Shown here in pieces: positions 45,927 through 54,648 of a stretch of DNA of 64,000 bases. The first letter of the stretch is position 1. Each line of letters opens with the position of its first letter. The DNA is from an uncultured Chlorobiaceae bacterium (lineage in GTDB: Bacteria > Bacteroidota > Chlorobiia > Chlorobiales > Chlorobiaceae). A program made the position numbers and the translations under genes. The notes below the pieces were generated by a model that was not told the DNA's origin, ran no database searches, and saw only the letters and a list, made by a program, of their open reading frames with translations. The DNA is taken from contig CAJEXQ010000001.1 of the NCBI GenBank assembly GCA_903994635.1, forward strand, positions 124,001 through 188,000, read 5' to 3'.

Positions 45927-47447
45927 CTAATGAAATGCGTTGGTCAAATCACCAGACAGTGGTCGAACCCCGGGTAATGGCTCAAGCTGAAATCTTTTTG
46001 TTATGAATTTCAGGATGGATGTTGTGTCGTACCAGGTATGATCAACAAAATGGGTTTTCGCATAGGGTGATATGATGATGGTTGGAATACGTGTGCCAGG
46101 CCCCCACCGGTCACCTTTCGGTGGTGTAACATGATCCCAGAATCCACCGTTTTCATCATAGGTTACAATGATTGCCATCTTTTTCCATTGAGGACTTTTC
46201 TGTAACGCACGGATCACTTCAGCAATATGGGTGTCTCCTGACATGACATCTGTATATCCTGGATGTTGGTTCAAATTACCCTGAGGCTTATAAAAAACAA
46301 CTGATGGCAACGCGCCTGCAGAAATATCCTTTTGTAAATCGACATAGTCTTTCAGATGGATTTTTCGTTCCTGAGAGCCGGCAACTGTTGTTGGATCGAA
46401 TCGTTTAAAGTAATTGAACGGTTGGTGGTGTGCCTGAAAATTGGAGGATTTGCTGTTGTAGATTACGGCGCGATTATCAAGAGCCTCATTCCAGGCGCCC
46501 GCATACCATATCCATTGCACTCCCTTTGCACTTAAAGCGTCTCCAATGGTTCTGAAATTCTGAGGAGGAAGTGGATTTTTGGCTACGTCAGCAAGTTGAC
46601 TGTTTCCACCAGAAGCTGGCGGGATGCCGCTGGGTTGGTAGGGTGGTTGTAGTGTATTAACTGCATAACCGTCAGGAGTTAGTGGCTGATCGGCAACATA
46701 AACCGGTTTGCCCGTTAAGGCACTGACAGGAGAGTTTTCAGCAAGAGTGAGTTTGATGCTGCTTTTTTCAACACTGCTTTTGAGAGCGGCTGGCGCATCA
46801 GGGTACATTGGAGTCGATGCTGAAATCAACCAGAAGTGGTTGAGAAATGAACCGCCAAAAGCGCCCATAAAAAAATTATCTGCAATGGTGTACTTTTGAG
46901 CTAACTTCCACAGTTGCATGACAGAGCCGTCGTAATAGCCCATCGATAAACCACCGGCGTCGGACCATGCGGCAAACAGGTCGTTTTTACCGCTACTAAT
47001 CTGCATCTGATTATTATAAAATCGGTGCACCAGGTCAGGGGTGGCTTTTTCGGGGGTTAAGTTTCCAGGCAAAGCGCCAGGTTGTGCATCAATTCGGAAT
47101 GGGGCATTGGGGAGTCTTTTTATAAAGCTCAGGTTTTCGGGAACTGAAGTGGTTGATGCATTCCATGCCGCCGGAAGATGTGCAAGAGGGGTAATGCCAT
47201 CACGGTCGATTTGTTTGAACTCTTCAACGGGATTTGGTTTACCATTCGCCTGTTTGAGAATACCATTTGCGCCAGGAAACAATCCATATAAATTGTCAAA
47301 ACTTCTGTTTTCGGCATAAATCACGACTATCGTCTCAATTTTCTGAAGAGAAGAACCTCCAATTTTTGGGGCTCCAAAGGCATAACTCCATACCGATAAT
47401 AACGAGAGAGTAATGATTACTGGTAATTGCCACATTTTTAGTCGCAT
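45927..47447 (-). CDS. Secreted phosphoesterase (phospholipase C / acid phosphatase family)
   Basis: The 506-residue protein has a signal peptide (cleavage near SYAFGA, residues 21-26) and the phosphoesterase-family start VVIYAENRSFDNLYGLFPGANG. It continues with NHFWLISASTPMY, the KPQGNLNQHPGYTDVMSGDTHI block and the metal-ligand line IIVTYDENGGFWDHVTPPKGDRWGPGTRIP. These match the Pfam phosphoesterase family, which includes bacterial phospholipase C and AcpA acid phosphatases. It probably acts in the periplasm or outside the cell on phosphate esters, fitting the nearby Pho genes. Substrate cannot be told from sequence. Confidence 0.88.
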   Translation of the reverse strand: MRLKMWQLPVIITLSLLSVWSYAFGAPKIGGSSLQKIETIVVIYAENRSFDNLYGLFPGANGILKQANGKPNPVEEFKQIDRDGITPLAHLPAAWNASTTSVPENLSFIKRLPNAPFRIDAQPGALPGNLTPEKATPDLVHRFYNNQMQISSGKNDLFAAWSDAGGLSMGYYDGSVMQLWKLAQKYTIADNFFMGAFGGSFLNHFWLISASTPMYPDAPAALKSSVEKSSIKLTLAENSPVSALTGKPVYVADQPLTPDGYAVNTLQPPYQPSGIPPASGGNSQLADVAKNPLPPQNFRTIGDALSAKGVQWIWYAGAWNEALDNRAVIYNSKSSNFQAHHQPFNYFKRFDPTTVAGSQERKIHLKDYVDLQKDISAGALPSVVFYKPQGNLNQHPGYTDVMSGDTHIAEVIRALQKSPQWKKMAIIVTYDENGGFWDHVTPPKGDRWGPGTRIPTIIISPYAKTHFVDHTWYDTTSILKFITKRFQLEPLPGVRPLSGDLTNAFH

Positions 47448-47532
47448 ATTGTTAATTAATAATGTTTAGTTAAAATCAGTTTTAAACTGCATGTCGATAC
47501 TTGGTTGCATAATTTTTATTTCAGGCTCCTGG

Positions 47533-48282
47533 TTACGAATATTTACGGAGAAGATAGACCTTGAACCAGTCGACATTGTCCCCGAAATGCATGTTTTTTA
47601 GCGCAGCTTCTACACTCTCTTTGCTGCTCATTGATATCATTGGGAGTTGTAAAATAATAAATTCCCAATCCCCGGTAATTATCCCCGCTTCATTAATTAT
47701 TGCAGTCCTCACTCGGGAACGAGAGCCATAGGTTATGGCATAGACTGCATGCTCGTCGTATACGATACCATTAAAATTTCTTGTAATGTTCTCCAGCATT
47801 TGATACTTGCTAAGTTTTTTATTGATATGCTTTTTGTAATTTTCAGTGTTGCACTTGATGGTGTTGTGTGCCAATTCAAGAAATATTGTCGTTTTTTCTA
47901 TTGTATTCTGATTTAGTTCAAACTTTTTGCCATTTAATAGCAGGAACGAGTATGGTGCAATTTCAGCAATAATTGATTGATGAGCTTTGAGGATGATGGG
48001 CGGATTGCACTGTTTTAATTCTAGCAAGAACTCACCATCATTCAGGGATGCGTATACCGAATATATTACAATAGTACGATCCTTCATATTTCTAAGATCG
48101 ACATATCTTATGCAATGTGGTGAGATTTGATTATTTCCAAATGATATTCTTGCACATACGTTAGTGCCAATTTTCTGCAATCCAAGATATAATGAAATTG
48201 GAAAAATAAGCAGGCCTGGTATTATTTTAAGAAATTCCTGGAAGGGGAAAAAAAATTCGTGCATAAGAATATTATTGTTCAA
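47533..48282 (-). CDS. Hypothetical AT-rich gene product
   Basis: I do not recognise this 249-residue protein. It has one hydrophobic stretch near the N-terminus (about 11-35, FFPFQEFLKIIPGLLIFPISLYLGL) and is otherwise soluble with many Ile, Asn and Lys codons. Third positions are AT-rich in contrast to the neighbouring genes, suggesting acquisition. It lies alone between a secreted phosphoesterase gene and the ABC ATPase gene, both on the same strand but with gaps of 85 and 64 bp. Possible membrane anchoring by the N-terminal segment is inference. Confidence 0.55.
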   Translation of the reverse strand: MNNNILMHEFFFPFQEFLKIIPGLLIFPISLYLGLQKIGTNVCARISFGNNQISPHCIRYVDLRNMKDRTIVIYSVYASLNDGEFLLELKQCNPPIILKAHQSIIAEIAPYSFLLLNGKKFELNQNTIEKTTIFLELAHNTIKCNTENYKKHINKKLSKYQMLENITRNFNGIVYDEHAVYAITYGSRSRVRTAIINEAGIITGDWEFIILQLPMISMSSKESVEAALKNMHFGDNVDWFKVYLLRKYS

Positions 48283-48346
48283 TAATGGGTTACAAAAAGA
48301 GCTGATCAGATAGTTGCCTCAGGTTACTTAATCAGTCATATTTTTG

Positions 48347-49663
48347 TTATCCATTATCAATCTTTCCCGGATTTTCAAGACTCAGGATGCCTGCTCCCTC
48401 TTCGTAGGCAAAATGTTCAGCATATCGTCCCCATTCAATGGCAACCTGTAACACTCTCTCGGCCTCATCTTCACTGAAGAAGTCTTCAAGTTCACGCAAA
48501 AAGCGATCTTCTTTTGCCCGATTTCCCGGGCGCTCATCAATGACATGGCGAATGTGGGTCGCAAGAGCAACGTGGCGGATGAGATGTTCAGCAAAGATCA
48601 CTTTACGTTGCAGAATGTCGGCATTCACATAGCTTTGTCCGGCTGGTGTCAGCTCCACGTCGCCTCCTTCAGTGCGGGCAAACGCAAGAATTTCCAACGC
48701 TTCAAGCAGAGGAAAAAGCTCTTCTACACCAAACCCCATCTGGTCGGCCAACTCCGGCAGATCGGCTCTTCCATTATAGATTTCACCCGCCAGCGCTTCC
48801 ATTAAACCGGCTAACTGGTTGATGGGAGCGGTTGGCAGGCGGTATGACAAGGGTACCGCTTCGCTCTTGCCAGCAGCATTACGGGGTCGTTTTGTCATCA
48901 GTTCATACACCTTATCGACGAGCTGTCGGAATGTCGGAGCCTCACGATCGCGTGGGTGCGCAAGAGGGATTGTAATTTCGGCAAGAATTGTACCAGGATT
49001 GGTGCCCAGAATCACAATCCGATCGGCGAGGAGAACAGCTTCTTCAATATTATGGGATACCAGCAGAATTCCTTTGGTTGGAATACGCCGCTCCAGCCAA
49101 AGCTCAATTAAATCGGTGCGGAGCGTTTCGGCGGTCAGAACATCGAGTGCCGAAAAAGCTTCGTCCATCAGGAGTAGTGTTGGTTCAACAACCAAAGCAC
49201 GGGCAAACCCGACCCTTTGCCGCATCCCGCCGGAAAGTTCTTTTGGATAGGCAGATTCAAAGCCGTCGAGACCGATCAAGTCAATAGCGGCCAGCGCTCG
49301 TCGTCGTTGTTCTGCATGGTGAATTCCCATGGCATCCAGCCCCAGTTCTACGTTTTCGAGGACGGTGAACCAGGGGAAGAGGGCAAAGGTCTGAAAGACC
49401 ATCGCCAGCCCTTTCACCGGCCCGGTAACAGCTTTACCGCCATAAAGCACTGTACCACTTCCCGGTTGGGCAAGACCGGAGATAATGCGGAGGAGAGTAG
49501 ACTTTCCTGAACCTGATCGACCCAGAAGTGCAACAATCTCTCCCTCTTTGATGGTAAGGCTTACTCCATCAAGGACGAGATGCTCTTCGCCTCCACTTTT
49601 TTTGAAGGATTTTCGGATATTTGTCAGGGTAAGGAGATCGATCCCGGTGTGCAGTGTTTCCAT
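48347..49663 (-). CDS. ABC transporter ATPase with AAA-associated C-terminal domain (NitT/TauT type)
   Basis: The 438-residue protein has an ABC ATPase core: Walker A LLGRSGSGKSTLLR, Q-loop VFQTFALFPW, signature LSGGMRQRVGFARAL, Walker B LLLMDEAFSALD, and a switch His in LLVSHNIEEA. Residues about 290-438 form an extra domain (LAGLMEALAGEIYNGRADLPELADQMG) known as the AAA-associated C-terminal domain in some nitrate/sulfonate/taurine-type transporters. It lies 12 nt downstream of the fused permease gene. No substrate-binding protein is adjacent. The exported or imported ligand is unknown. Confidence 0.92.
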   Translation of the reverse strand: METLHTGIDLLTLTNIRKSFKKSGGEEHLVLDGVSLTIKEGEIVALLGRSGSGKSTLLRIISGLAQPGSGTVLYGGKAVTGPVKGLAMVFQTFALFPWFTVLENVELGLDAMGIHHAEQRRRALAAIDLIGLDGFESAYPKELSGGMRQRVGFARALVVEPTLLLMDEAFSALDVLTAETLRTDLIELWLERRIPTKGILLVSHNIEEAVLLADRIVILGTNPGTILAEITIPLAHPRDREAPTFRQLVDKVYELMTKRPRNAAGKSEAVPLSYRLPTAPINQLAGLMEALAGEIYNGRADLPELADQMGFGVEELFPLLEALEILAFARTEGGDVELTPAGQSYVNADILQRKVIFAEHLIRHVALATHIRHVIDERPGNRAKEDRFLRELEDFFSEDEAERVLQVAIEWGRYAEHFAYEEGAGILSLENPGKIDNG

Positions 49664-49675
49664 AACTTATTTATT

Positions 49676-51394
49676 CTAATCAAGACGATAGCGAGTCTGG
49701 GCAATGGTGTAAAGTCGCCTCCAGAAGAGACGGTTGAAGAGGATAACGTAGAGGCTCATGACAGCAATACCCAGCACGATATGAGGATAATCACCTTTCG
49801 CAGTCCAGAGAGCGATGTAGGAACCAAGGCCAGTGGCTGTAATGGTTGTACTGCCCCAACTGACCACCTCAGCCACTATGCTGGCATTCCAGGTACCTCC
49901 TGAAGCCGTGACAAGAGCCGTTAACAGTGATGGGATGATGCCAGGGATTAACAGATGCTTCCAGAGCCTCCATCCTGAGAGACCAAGATTTTGAGCAGCC
50001 TCACGAAGATCATTGGGGATGGCTGATGCTCCGGCGATGACGTTGAAGAGTATATACCATTGAGTTCCGAGAATCATGAGCGGAGCTGTCCATATTTCCG
50101 GCGAGAGACGGTAACGCACCATCAGCACGACCGCGACAGGAAAAAGCAGGTTTGCCGGAAATGCTGCCAGGAACTGAGCCAGAGGTTGCACTTTTGTTGC
50201 CCAACGAGGATGGAGCCCAATAACGACACCAATCGGCACCCAGATCAGAGATGCCAGGAGCAATAAAACCATCACACGAGCGAGGGTTATCAGCCCAAGC
50301 ATGAAAACATTCAAAATCTCAGACTGATGAACCCCGCTGCTGACGAAGCTGACCAGCATCCAGCCACCGACAGCCATTGCGCCAATCAAGATACCGTACC
50401 AGGAGACCTCCTGTAACTTCACCACCAGAGGAGAGCGATCTTTGAAGGTCAGTGTGCGCCTTGGTATTTTCGGGAGCTTTTCCTTCAGCGAGATCCACTT
50501 GTCGACTATCTTTTGTGCAATACTGCGGAGCAAGTGGGCTCGTTGAAAAAGCGTAAGAATCCATGATTCAGGAAGATCCTGACTTTCAGTTAATTCAACC
50601 TTGAACTTTTCAGACCATGCCACCAGCGGACGAAAGAGCAACTGGTCGTAGAGGAGAATGACAATGAACATGGTGAGAAGAGCAAAGCCAATTGCCGAAA
50701 GATCTTTGTTCTGGATTGCCTGAGCTACGTAAGAGCCAATTCCGGGCAGAGTGACGGTAGTCTTGCCAACAGTAATAGCTTCAGAGGCTACCACAAAGAA
50801 CCACCCTCCTGAAACCGACATCATGGTATTCCAGATCAGGTTCGGCGTTGCATAGGGGGCATCAAGTTTCCAGAACCTTTGCCATGATGAGAGTCCGAAA
50901 AGTGCAGAGGCCTCCTGAAGCTCTTTTGGTACAGTTTTCAGTGACTGGTAAAAACTGAAGGCCATGTTCCACGCCTGTGAGGTGAAAATAGCAAAGATGG
51001 CAGCCATCTCCATGCCAAGCAGATTGCCCGGAAACAGGGCGATGAAACCGGTAACAGTGATAGAGAGAAAGCCAAGTATTGGAACCGATTGAAGGATATC
51101 GAGCAGCGGCACCATAATCCCTTCTGCCCTTCGGCTCTTTGCCGCCAATGTTGCGTAGGTAAAGGTAAATAACAGTGAAACAAGGAGTGCTATCACCATC
51201 CGAAGCACCGTTCGCAGGGCATAGAGTGGAAGATGTATCGGATCAAGCGACAGGGGAATCGACTCACCCGGCAAATAGGGCGCAGCCATCTGACGGCTCC
51301 CCCAAGCCATGAGGGCTACCAGGCCCATAACAAGAATAAATGCACTGGCATCCCAAAAATTCGGGAGATTTTTTTTAATGCTCTGTTCTACCAT
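49676..51394 (-). CDS. Fused ABC transporter permease with two BPD_transp_1 domains
   Basis: This 572-residue protein is two permease domains in one chain. The first is about residues 60-265 (EAA loop near KTVPKELQEASALFGLSSWQRFWKLDAP), the second about 360-560 (EAA loop near NDLREAAQNLGLSGWRLWKHLLIPG). Each has five to six hydrophobic helices. The EAA-loop forms belong to NitT/TauT/SsuC-type importers. Together with the downstream ATPase this gives an intact transporter lacking only a binding protein. Fusion of the two half-permeases is notable; most relatives use homodimers of single-domain proteins. Confidence 0.92.
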   Translation of the reverse strand: MVEQSIKKNLPNFWDASAFILVMGLVALMAWGSRQMAAPYLPGESIPLSLDPIHLPLYALRTVLRMVIALLVSLLFTFTYATLAAKSRRAEGIMVPLLDILQSVPILGFLSITVTGFIALFPGNLLGMEMAAIFAIFTSQAWNMAFSFYQSLKTVPKELQEASALFGLSSWQRFWKLDAPYATPNLIWNTMMSVSGGWFFVVASEAITVGKTTVTLPGIGSYVAQAIQNKDLSAIGFALLTMFIVILLYDQLLFRPLVAWSEKFKVELTESQDLPESWILTLFQRAHLLRSIAQKIVDKWISLKEKLPKIPRRTLTFKDRSPLVVKLQEVSWYGILIGAMAVGGWMLVSFVSSGVHQSEILNVFMLGLITLARVMVLLLLASLIWVPIGVVIGLHPRWATKVQPLAQFLAAFPANLLFPVAVVLMVRYRLSPEIWTAPLMILGTQWYILFNVIAGASAIPNDLREAAQNLGLSGWRLWKHLLIPGIIPSLLTALVTASGGTWNASIVAEVVSWGSTTITATGLGSYIALWTAKGDYPHIVLGIAVMSLYVILFNRLFWRRLYTIAQTRYRLD

Positions 51395-51639
51395 GGATTT
51401 CGTTTGTCACAAATCAGGTTTCTTTTTTTTTGCATGATCAAGAATGAATGGAGAAGGTTAATGATGATTGGGAAAAAGTGTCTATACCTGTATTTTTACA
51501 AAAAATTATATCAACAAGTGTTGAGAGTGTGTTAAGGATGTGTTAAGAAGCGGTGACAAATAGGAGCGTTGAGAGCGGCGGAGGGCTTTTTACGAAAAAC
51601 GGTTAAAATTTTAGCTGTACCTTGCGGGGTAGCCTTGCG

Positions 51640-51682
51640 TTGCGTATTTGCGTCCTTGCGTATTTTCGTCCTTGCGTATGCG
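51640..51682. repeat. 16-bp tandem repeat TTGCGTATTTGCGTCC
   Basis: Two full 16-bp units (51640-51655, 51656-51671, the second with one change) and a partial third (51672-51682) lie 50 bp before the response-regulator ATG. The TTGCGTCC-like heptad theme is common in intergenic short repeats. The rest of the gap 51395-51730 has no gene. Confidence 0.8.
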
Positions 51683-51730
51683 AAACTGCGGCTGAAGTCC
51701 TGAGAATACAATCCTGAATTTGAATATGTT

Positions 51731-52435
51731 ATGCCTGATCCACTGCTTCTCGTTGTTGAGGACGACCTAGACCTTGCCACTCTTCTCGAATATAATCTTA
51801 GCCGGGCAGGCTATAACTGTTACCTTTCGGGCAGCGCCGAAGAGGCTCTTGTGCAACTCTCCCGAAAAAGTTTTGACCTTGTGTTGCTCGATATCATGCT
51901 GCCGGGGATGGACGGGTTCGAGCTATGTCGCCAAATCAGGCAGCATCAACTCTACAAGGATCTTCCAATCATTATGGTGACAGCCAAAGGAGATGAGATA
52001 GACAGAATTCTCGGCTTTGAACTCGGTGTTGATGATTATGTGATCAAGCCGTTTAGTACCCGTGAGCTGAACCTCAGAATAAGGGCAGTTCTCAAGCGGG
52101 ATCGCCGTCATGGGGGTAAAATGCAGGAGATCCTCAAAACGGGCGGGCTTGAAGTCGATCTCAGTCGCCATATTGTGATGCTTGATGGAAAAGAGCTTGT
52201 GCTGACTCTGATGGAATTCAAACTTCTTGTTGCACTGCTCAAAAGAAAGGGAGAGGCCCAGTCACGAGAGATGCTGCTCAGCGATGTCTGGGATGTCGAC
52301 AAAAGCATCAACACCAGAACCATTGATACGCACATTACCAGAATCCGCAAAAAGCTTGGGGAGACAGGCCGAATGATCAAGACTGTTCGGGGGCTTGGGT
52401 ACAAGCTTGAGGAGCATGAAGCGGGAAATGCCTGA
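51731..52435 (+). CDS. OmpR/PhoB-family response regulator
   Basis: The 234-residue protein has a receiver domain with VVEDDLD acidic residues, phosphoacceptor Asp54 in LVLLDIMLPGMDG, a Thr in IIMVTAKG and Lys in VIKPF. A C-terminal winged-helix DNA-binding domain follows (about 135-230, LTLMEFKLLVALLKRKGEAQSREMLLSDVW...INTRTIDTHITRIRKKLG). It is PhoB-like in layout. No histidine kinase gene is adjacent on either side, so its partner is elsewhere. Given the Pho genes at 37-44 kb it could be PhoB, but that link is inference. The ATG lies 55 nt downstream of the tandem-repeat tract. Confidence 0.9.
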   Translation: MPDPLLLVVEDDLDLATLLEYNLSRAGYNCYLSGSAEEALVQLSRKSFDLVLLDIMLPGMDGFELCRQIRQHQLYKDLPIIMVTAKGDEIDRILGFELGVDDYVIKPFSTRELNLRIRAVLKRDRRHGGKMQEILKTGGLEVDLSRHIVMLDGKELVLTLMEFKLLVALLKRKGEAQSREMLLSDVWDVDKSINTRTIDTHITRIRKKLGETGRMIKTVRGLGYKLEEHEAGNA

Positions 52436-52483
52436 GCGATGTTTACTGATAGTTTTGACTTTTTAGTATTTCAATAGCTTCCG

Positions 52484-53233
52484 TCATGGCCGATGGCCGC
52501 TAAAGGTGCTGGTGAATGAGCTGATTCCTGGGGTGCTGGAGAGTTTGAAGCCTTCGCCGTAGAGAGTGCCGATTTGTTCGCCAAAGTAGCGGGCGCGAGC
52601 TTCGAGGCCGGTGAGGAACTCGGGGCGGTTAATCAAGGTTGTCGTCTCTTCCGTTTTCCCTTCATTGTGAAACTGTGTTGCGAAGGCGAGGACTCCTTTT
52701 CTGGAGGCTTGGAAGCTATCGGAGATGTCGACGATGATGTCGGGTTCGAGGTGTTTGAACTGAAGGTAGTAGAGCAGGTGACTGGGGCGGTGGGGTGTTT
52801 GTGGCTGGCCGTTCCAGGAGGTGGGGAGTTGCTGCAGTCCGGCATAGTAGCAAGCCTCCGTCACCAGCTTTGAGGCTTTGACGTGATCGGGGTGGCGTTC
52901 TTCGGGTGAGTTGGCAAAAATAACAGTGGGCCTGAACTGCCTGATGACCTTGATGATTTCAGCAACATTCTCTTCGGTATGGAAAAGTTTTGAGTCGCCA
53001 AGGTCCAGTGATGTGCGGCTATGGTAACCCATCAATGTGGCTGCGGTTTCGGCTTCGACCTTCCGGGTTGCAGGGGTGCCGAGGGTGCCCATTTCTCCTC
53101 TGGTAAGGTCGCACACGGCCACGGTTTGTCCTTCACTCATGATTTTCAGGAGTGTGGCCCCGCAGGAGAGTTCGACATCGTCTGGGTGGGCGCCGAAGGC
53201 AAGCGCATAGATGGTTTCTGTTGATTGTTTCAA
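52484..53233 (-). CDS. bshB1: Bacillithiol biosynthesis deacetylase BshB1 type
   Basis: This PIG-L/LmbE-family deacetylase reads ALAFGAHPDDVELSCGATLLKI at the start, with the metal-binding HPDDVE. Later it has DLTRGEMGTLGTPATRKVEAE, FANSPEERHPDHVKASKLV and a His in FATQFHNEG. BshB1 removes the acetyl group from GlcNAc-malate on the way to bacillithiol, which green sulfur bacteria use in N-methylated form. The likely start is TTG at 53233, giving 249 residues and a family-like N-terminus MKQSTETIYALAFGAH. Frames reaching 53284 or 53323 would overlap the divergent dut start codon. The start remains uncertain. Confidence 0.85.
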   Translation of the reverse strand: MKQSTETIYALAFGAHPDDVELSCGATLLKIMSEGQTVAVCDLTRGEMGTLGTPATRKVEAETAATLMGYHSRTSLDLGDSKLFHTEENVAEIIKVIRQFRPTVIFANSPEERHPDHVKASKLVTEACYYAGLQQLPTSWNGQPQTPHRPSHLLYYLQFKHLEPDIIVDISDSFQASRKGVLAFATQFHNEGKTEETTTLINRPEFLTGLEARARYFGEQIGTLYGEGFKLSSTPGISSFTSTFSGHRP

Positions 53234-53282
53234 TATATTGCGGTTTGATGAAAAAAAAATGACAAGAAGCCACTGCTGACCC

Positions 53283-53729
53283 ATGCTTAAAGTAAAGATA
53301 GTTCGCCTTAACAAACAAGCCACTCTTCCGATTTATGCAACGGCTCATGCTGCAGGTATGGATATTTCTGCCTGCCTTGATGCGCCGGTGACGCTTGAGC
53401 CTTTTTCAACGGCGCTGATTCCGTCGGGATTGGCTATTGAGTTACCAGAAGGGTATGAGGCTCAGCTTCGTCCTCGGAGCGGGCTTGCCCTGCGCTCCAT
53501 GATTTCACTCCCGAACTCTCCAGCCACGATTGATGCTGATTATCGTGGCGAGGTGAAGGTGATTCTCATCAACTACGGAAAGGATTCCTTCACGGTCTCT
53601 CATGGCGATCGCATTGCCCAGATGGTAGTGGCAAGGGTTGAACAGGTAGATTTTGAGGAGGTGGCGGAGCTTGCATCAACGGTTCGAGGAGAAGGTGGAT
53701 TTGGCCATACGGGAACTGGGCACCAGTGA
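53283..53729 (+). CDS. dut: Deoxyuridine 5'-triphosphate nucleotidohydrolase
   Basis: The 148-residue trimeric-type dUTPase shows all five motifs: [49 protein letters not shown] (motifs 2-3), [15 protein letters not shown] (motif 4) and a C-terminal [11 protein letters not shown] arm (motif 5). It hydrolyses dUTP to dUMP and diphosphate, keeping uracil out of DNA. Start ATG at 53283 gives the usual [20 protein letters not shown]. It is divergent from bshB1 and convergent with the next minus-strand gene. A strong hairpin lies just after its stop. Confidence 0.97.
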   Translation: MLKVKIVRLNKQATLPIYATAHAAGMDISACLDAPVTLEPFSTALIPSGLAIELPEGYEAQLRPRSGLALRSMISLPNSPATIDADYRGEVKVILINYGKDSFTVSHGDRIAQMVVARVEQVDFEEVAELASTVRGEGGFGHTGTGHQ

Positions 53730-53746
53730 AAGAAGGGCTTCACCCC

Positions 53747-53788
53747 GAGCGAAGCATTCATCCTTATGCAGGATTCTTGGCTTCGCTC
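53747..53788. repeat. Inverted repeat GAGCGAAGC downstream of dut
   Basis: GAGCGAAGC (53747-53755) is mirrored by GCTTCGCTC (53780-53788), with ATCC...AGGAT folding inside the loop. It resembles the palindromic repeat style at 9964 but is not the same sequence. It lies between convergent genes and may stop transcription in both directions. Confidence 0.5.
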
Positions 53789-53809
53789 AGCATGACAGTG
53801 GTGCAGGTA

Positions 53810-54535
53810 TCAAATTTTATTTGTCTTAACCGGATTAGCGCTGCCCTCTGTAGTTGATTTTGGGGTAAAGATGATCTCGGTAACATCTTTTTTTGACCGG
53901 TTCTCGCGACCTTTCTGCATTCCTGGTGCAAAGACATTGCTCATAAGCTGCCCCAGTCCTGCGCTGACGTTATCGAAAAGATCCTGAACCTGGTTTGTGT
54001 TACCAGCAGCGTTCAGGTTTTCAATCAGTCCGCTCCACAATTTACCGAGTTCCTGAAACGAATTTTGTACCTGCTCGGAATTAATGGTGGAGGTGACACC
54101 GTCGATAAGCTGGCCTGGTACGGATGTGACGCTGTTGAACATCTCCTTGACTGGCTCTGAATTGATGGTAGCGGTAACTCCCTCAATCAGTTGACCGGTA
54201 GCAGAACCCACTGAGCTGATTATACCCTGTACCGAATCGGAATTGATGGTAGAGGCAACTCCCTCAATCAGTTGACCGGTAGCAGAACCCACTGAGCTGA
54301 TTAAGCCCTGTACCGAATCGGAATTGATGGTCGAGGCAACTCCGTCAATAAGCTGCCCTGTGGCGGAACTCACTGAGCTGATGATTTCCTGCACCGACTC
54401 AATTGTTGAGTCAATCAGGGCACCCATACTCCCGATCAGATGAGCCATGTCGCCATTGCCGATAACGGTTTCAGTATTCCGCGAGGAGACAGGTACGAGT
54501 GCGCCCGCCGTTTTGTTTAGTTCTTCTGCTGCCAT
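53810..54535 (-). CDS. 27-residue tandem-repeat protein, possible chlorosome-envelope relative
   Basis: Taking the ATG at 54535 gives 241 residues. The centre is about six 27-residue units with the theme INSDSVQGLISSVGSATGQLIEGVAST; the DNA units are 81 bp, and two are nearly identical. The alternating small/hydrophobic helices without charge resemble the CsmB/CsmC/CsmH chlorosome envelope proteins in composition, but I could not align it to one by eye. No signal peptide. It lies next to the carotenoid desaturase gene, which also fits a photosynthetic-membrane context. If not a chlorosome protein, it is an amphipathic repeat protein of unknown role. Confidence 0.6.
   Translation of the reverse strand: MAAEELNKTAGALVPVSSRNTETVIGNGDMAHLIGSMGALIDSTIESVQEIISSVSSATGQLIDGVASTINSDSVQGLISSVGSATGQLIEGVASTINSDSVQGIISSVGSATGQLIEGVTATINSEPVKEMFNSVTSVPGQLIDGVTSTINSEQVQNSFQELGKLWSGLIENLNAAGNTNQVQDLFDNVSAGLGQLMSNVFAPGMQKGRENRSKKDVTEIIFTPKSTTEGSANPVKTNKI
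53960..54460 (-). repeat. 81-bp coding tandem repeats
   Basis: Unit starts marked by GAATTGATGGT at 54160, 54241 and 54322 lie exactly 81 bp apart. Flanking units to about 53960 and 54460 are more diverged. The two central copies are almost identical in DNA, pointing to recent duplication inside the gene. Confidence 0.85.
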
Positions 54536-54648
54536 AGCTGTAGGTGGATTAAGGGTAAGTAATTGTAAACATTTTTTTGAATATAACAACTTATTTACTA
54601 ATAGTTCACCTATTGCAGCTATTTTCATGGGGTCGGGCTGGCATCGCC

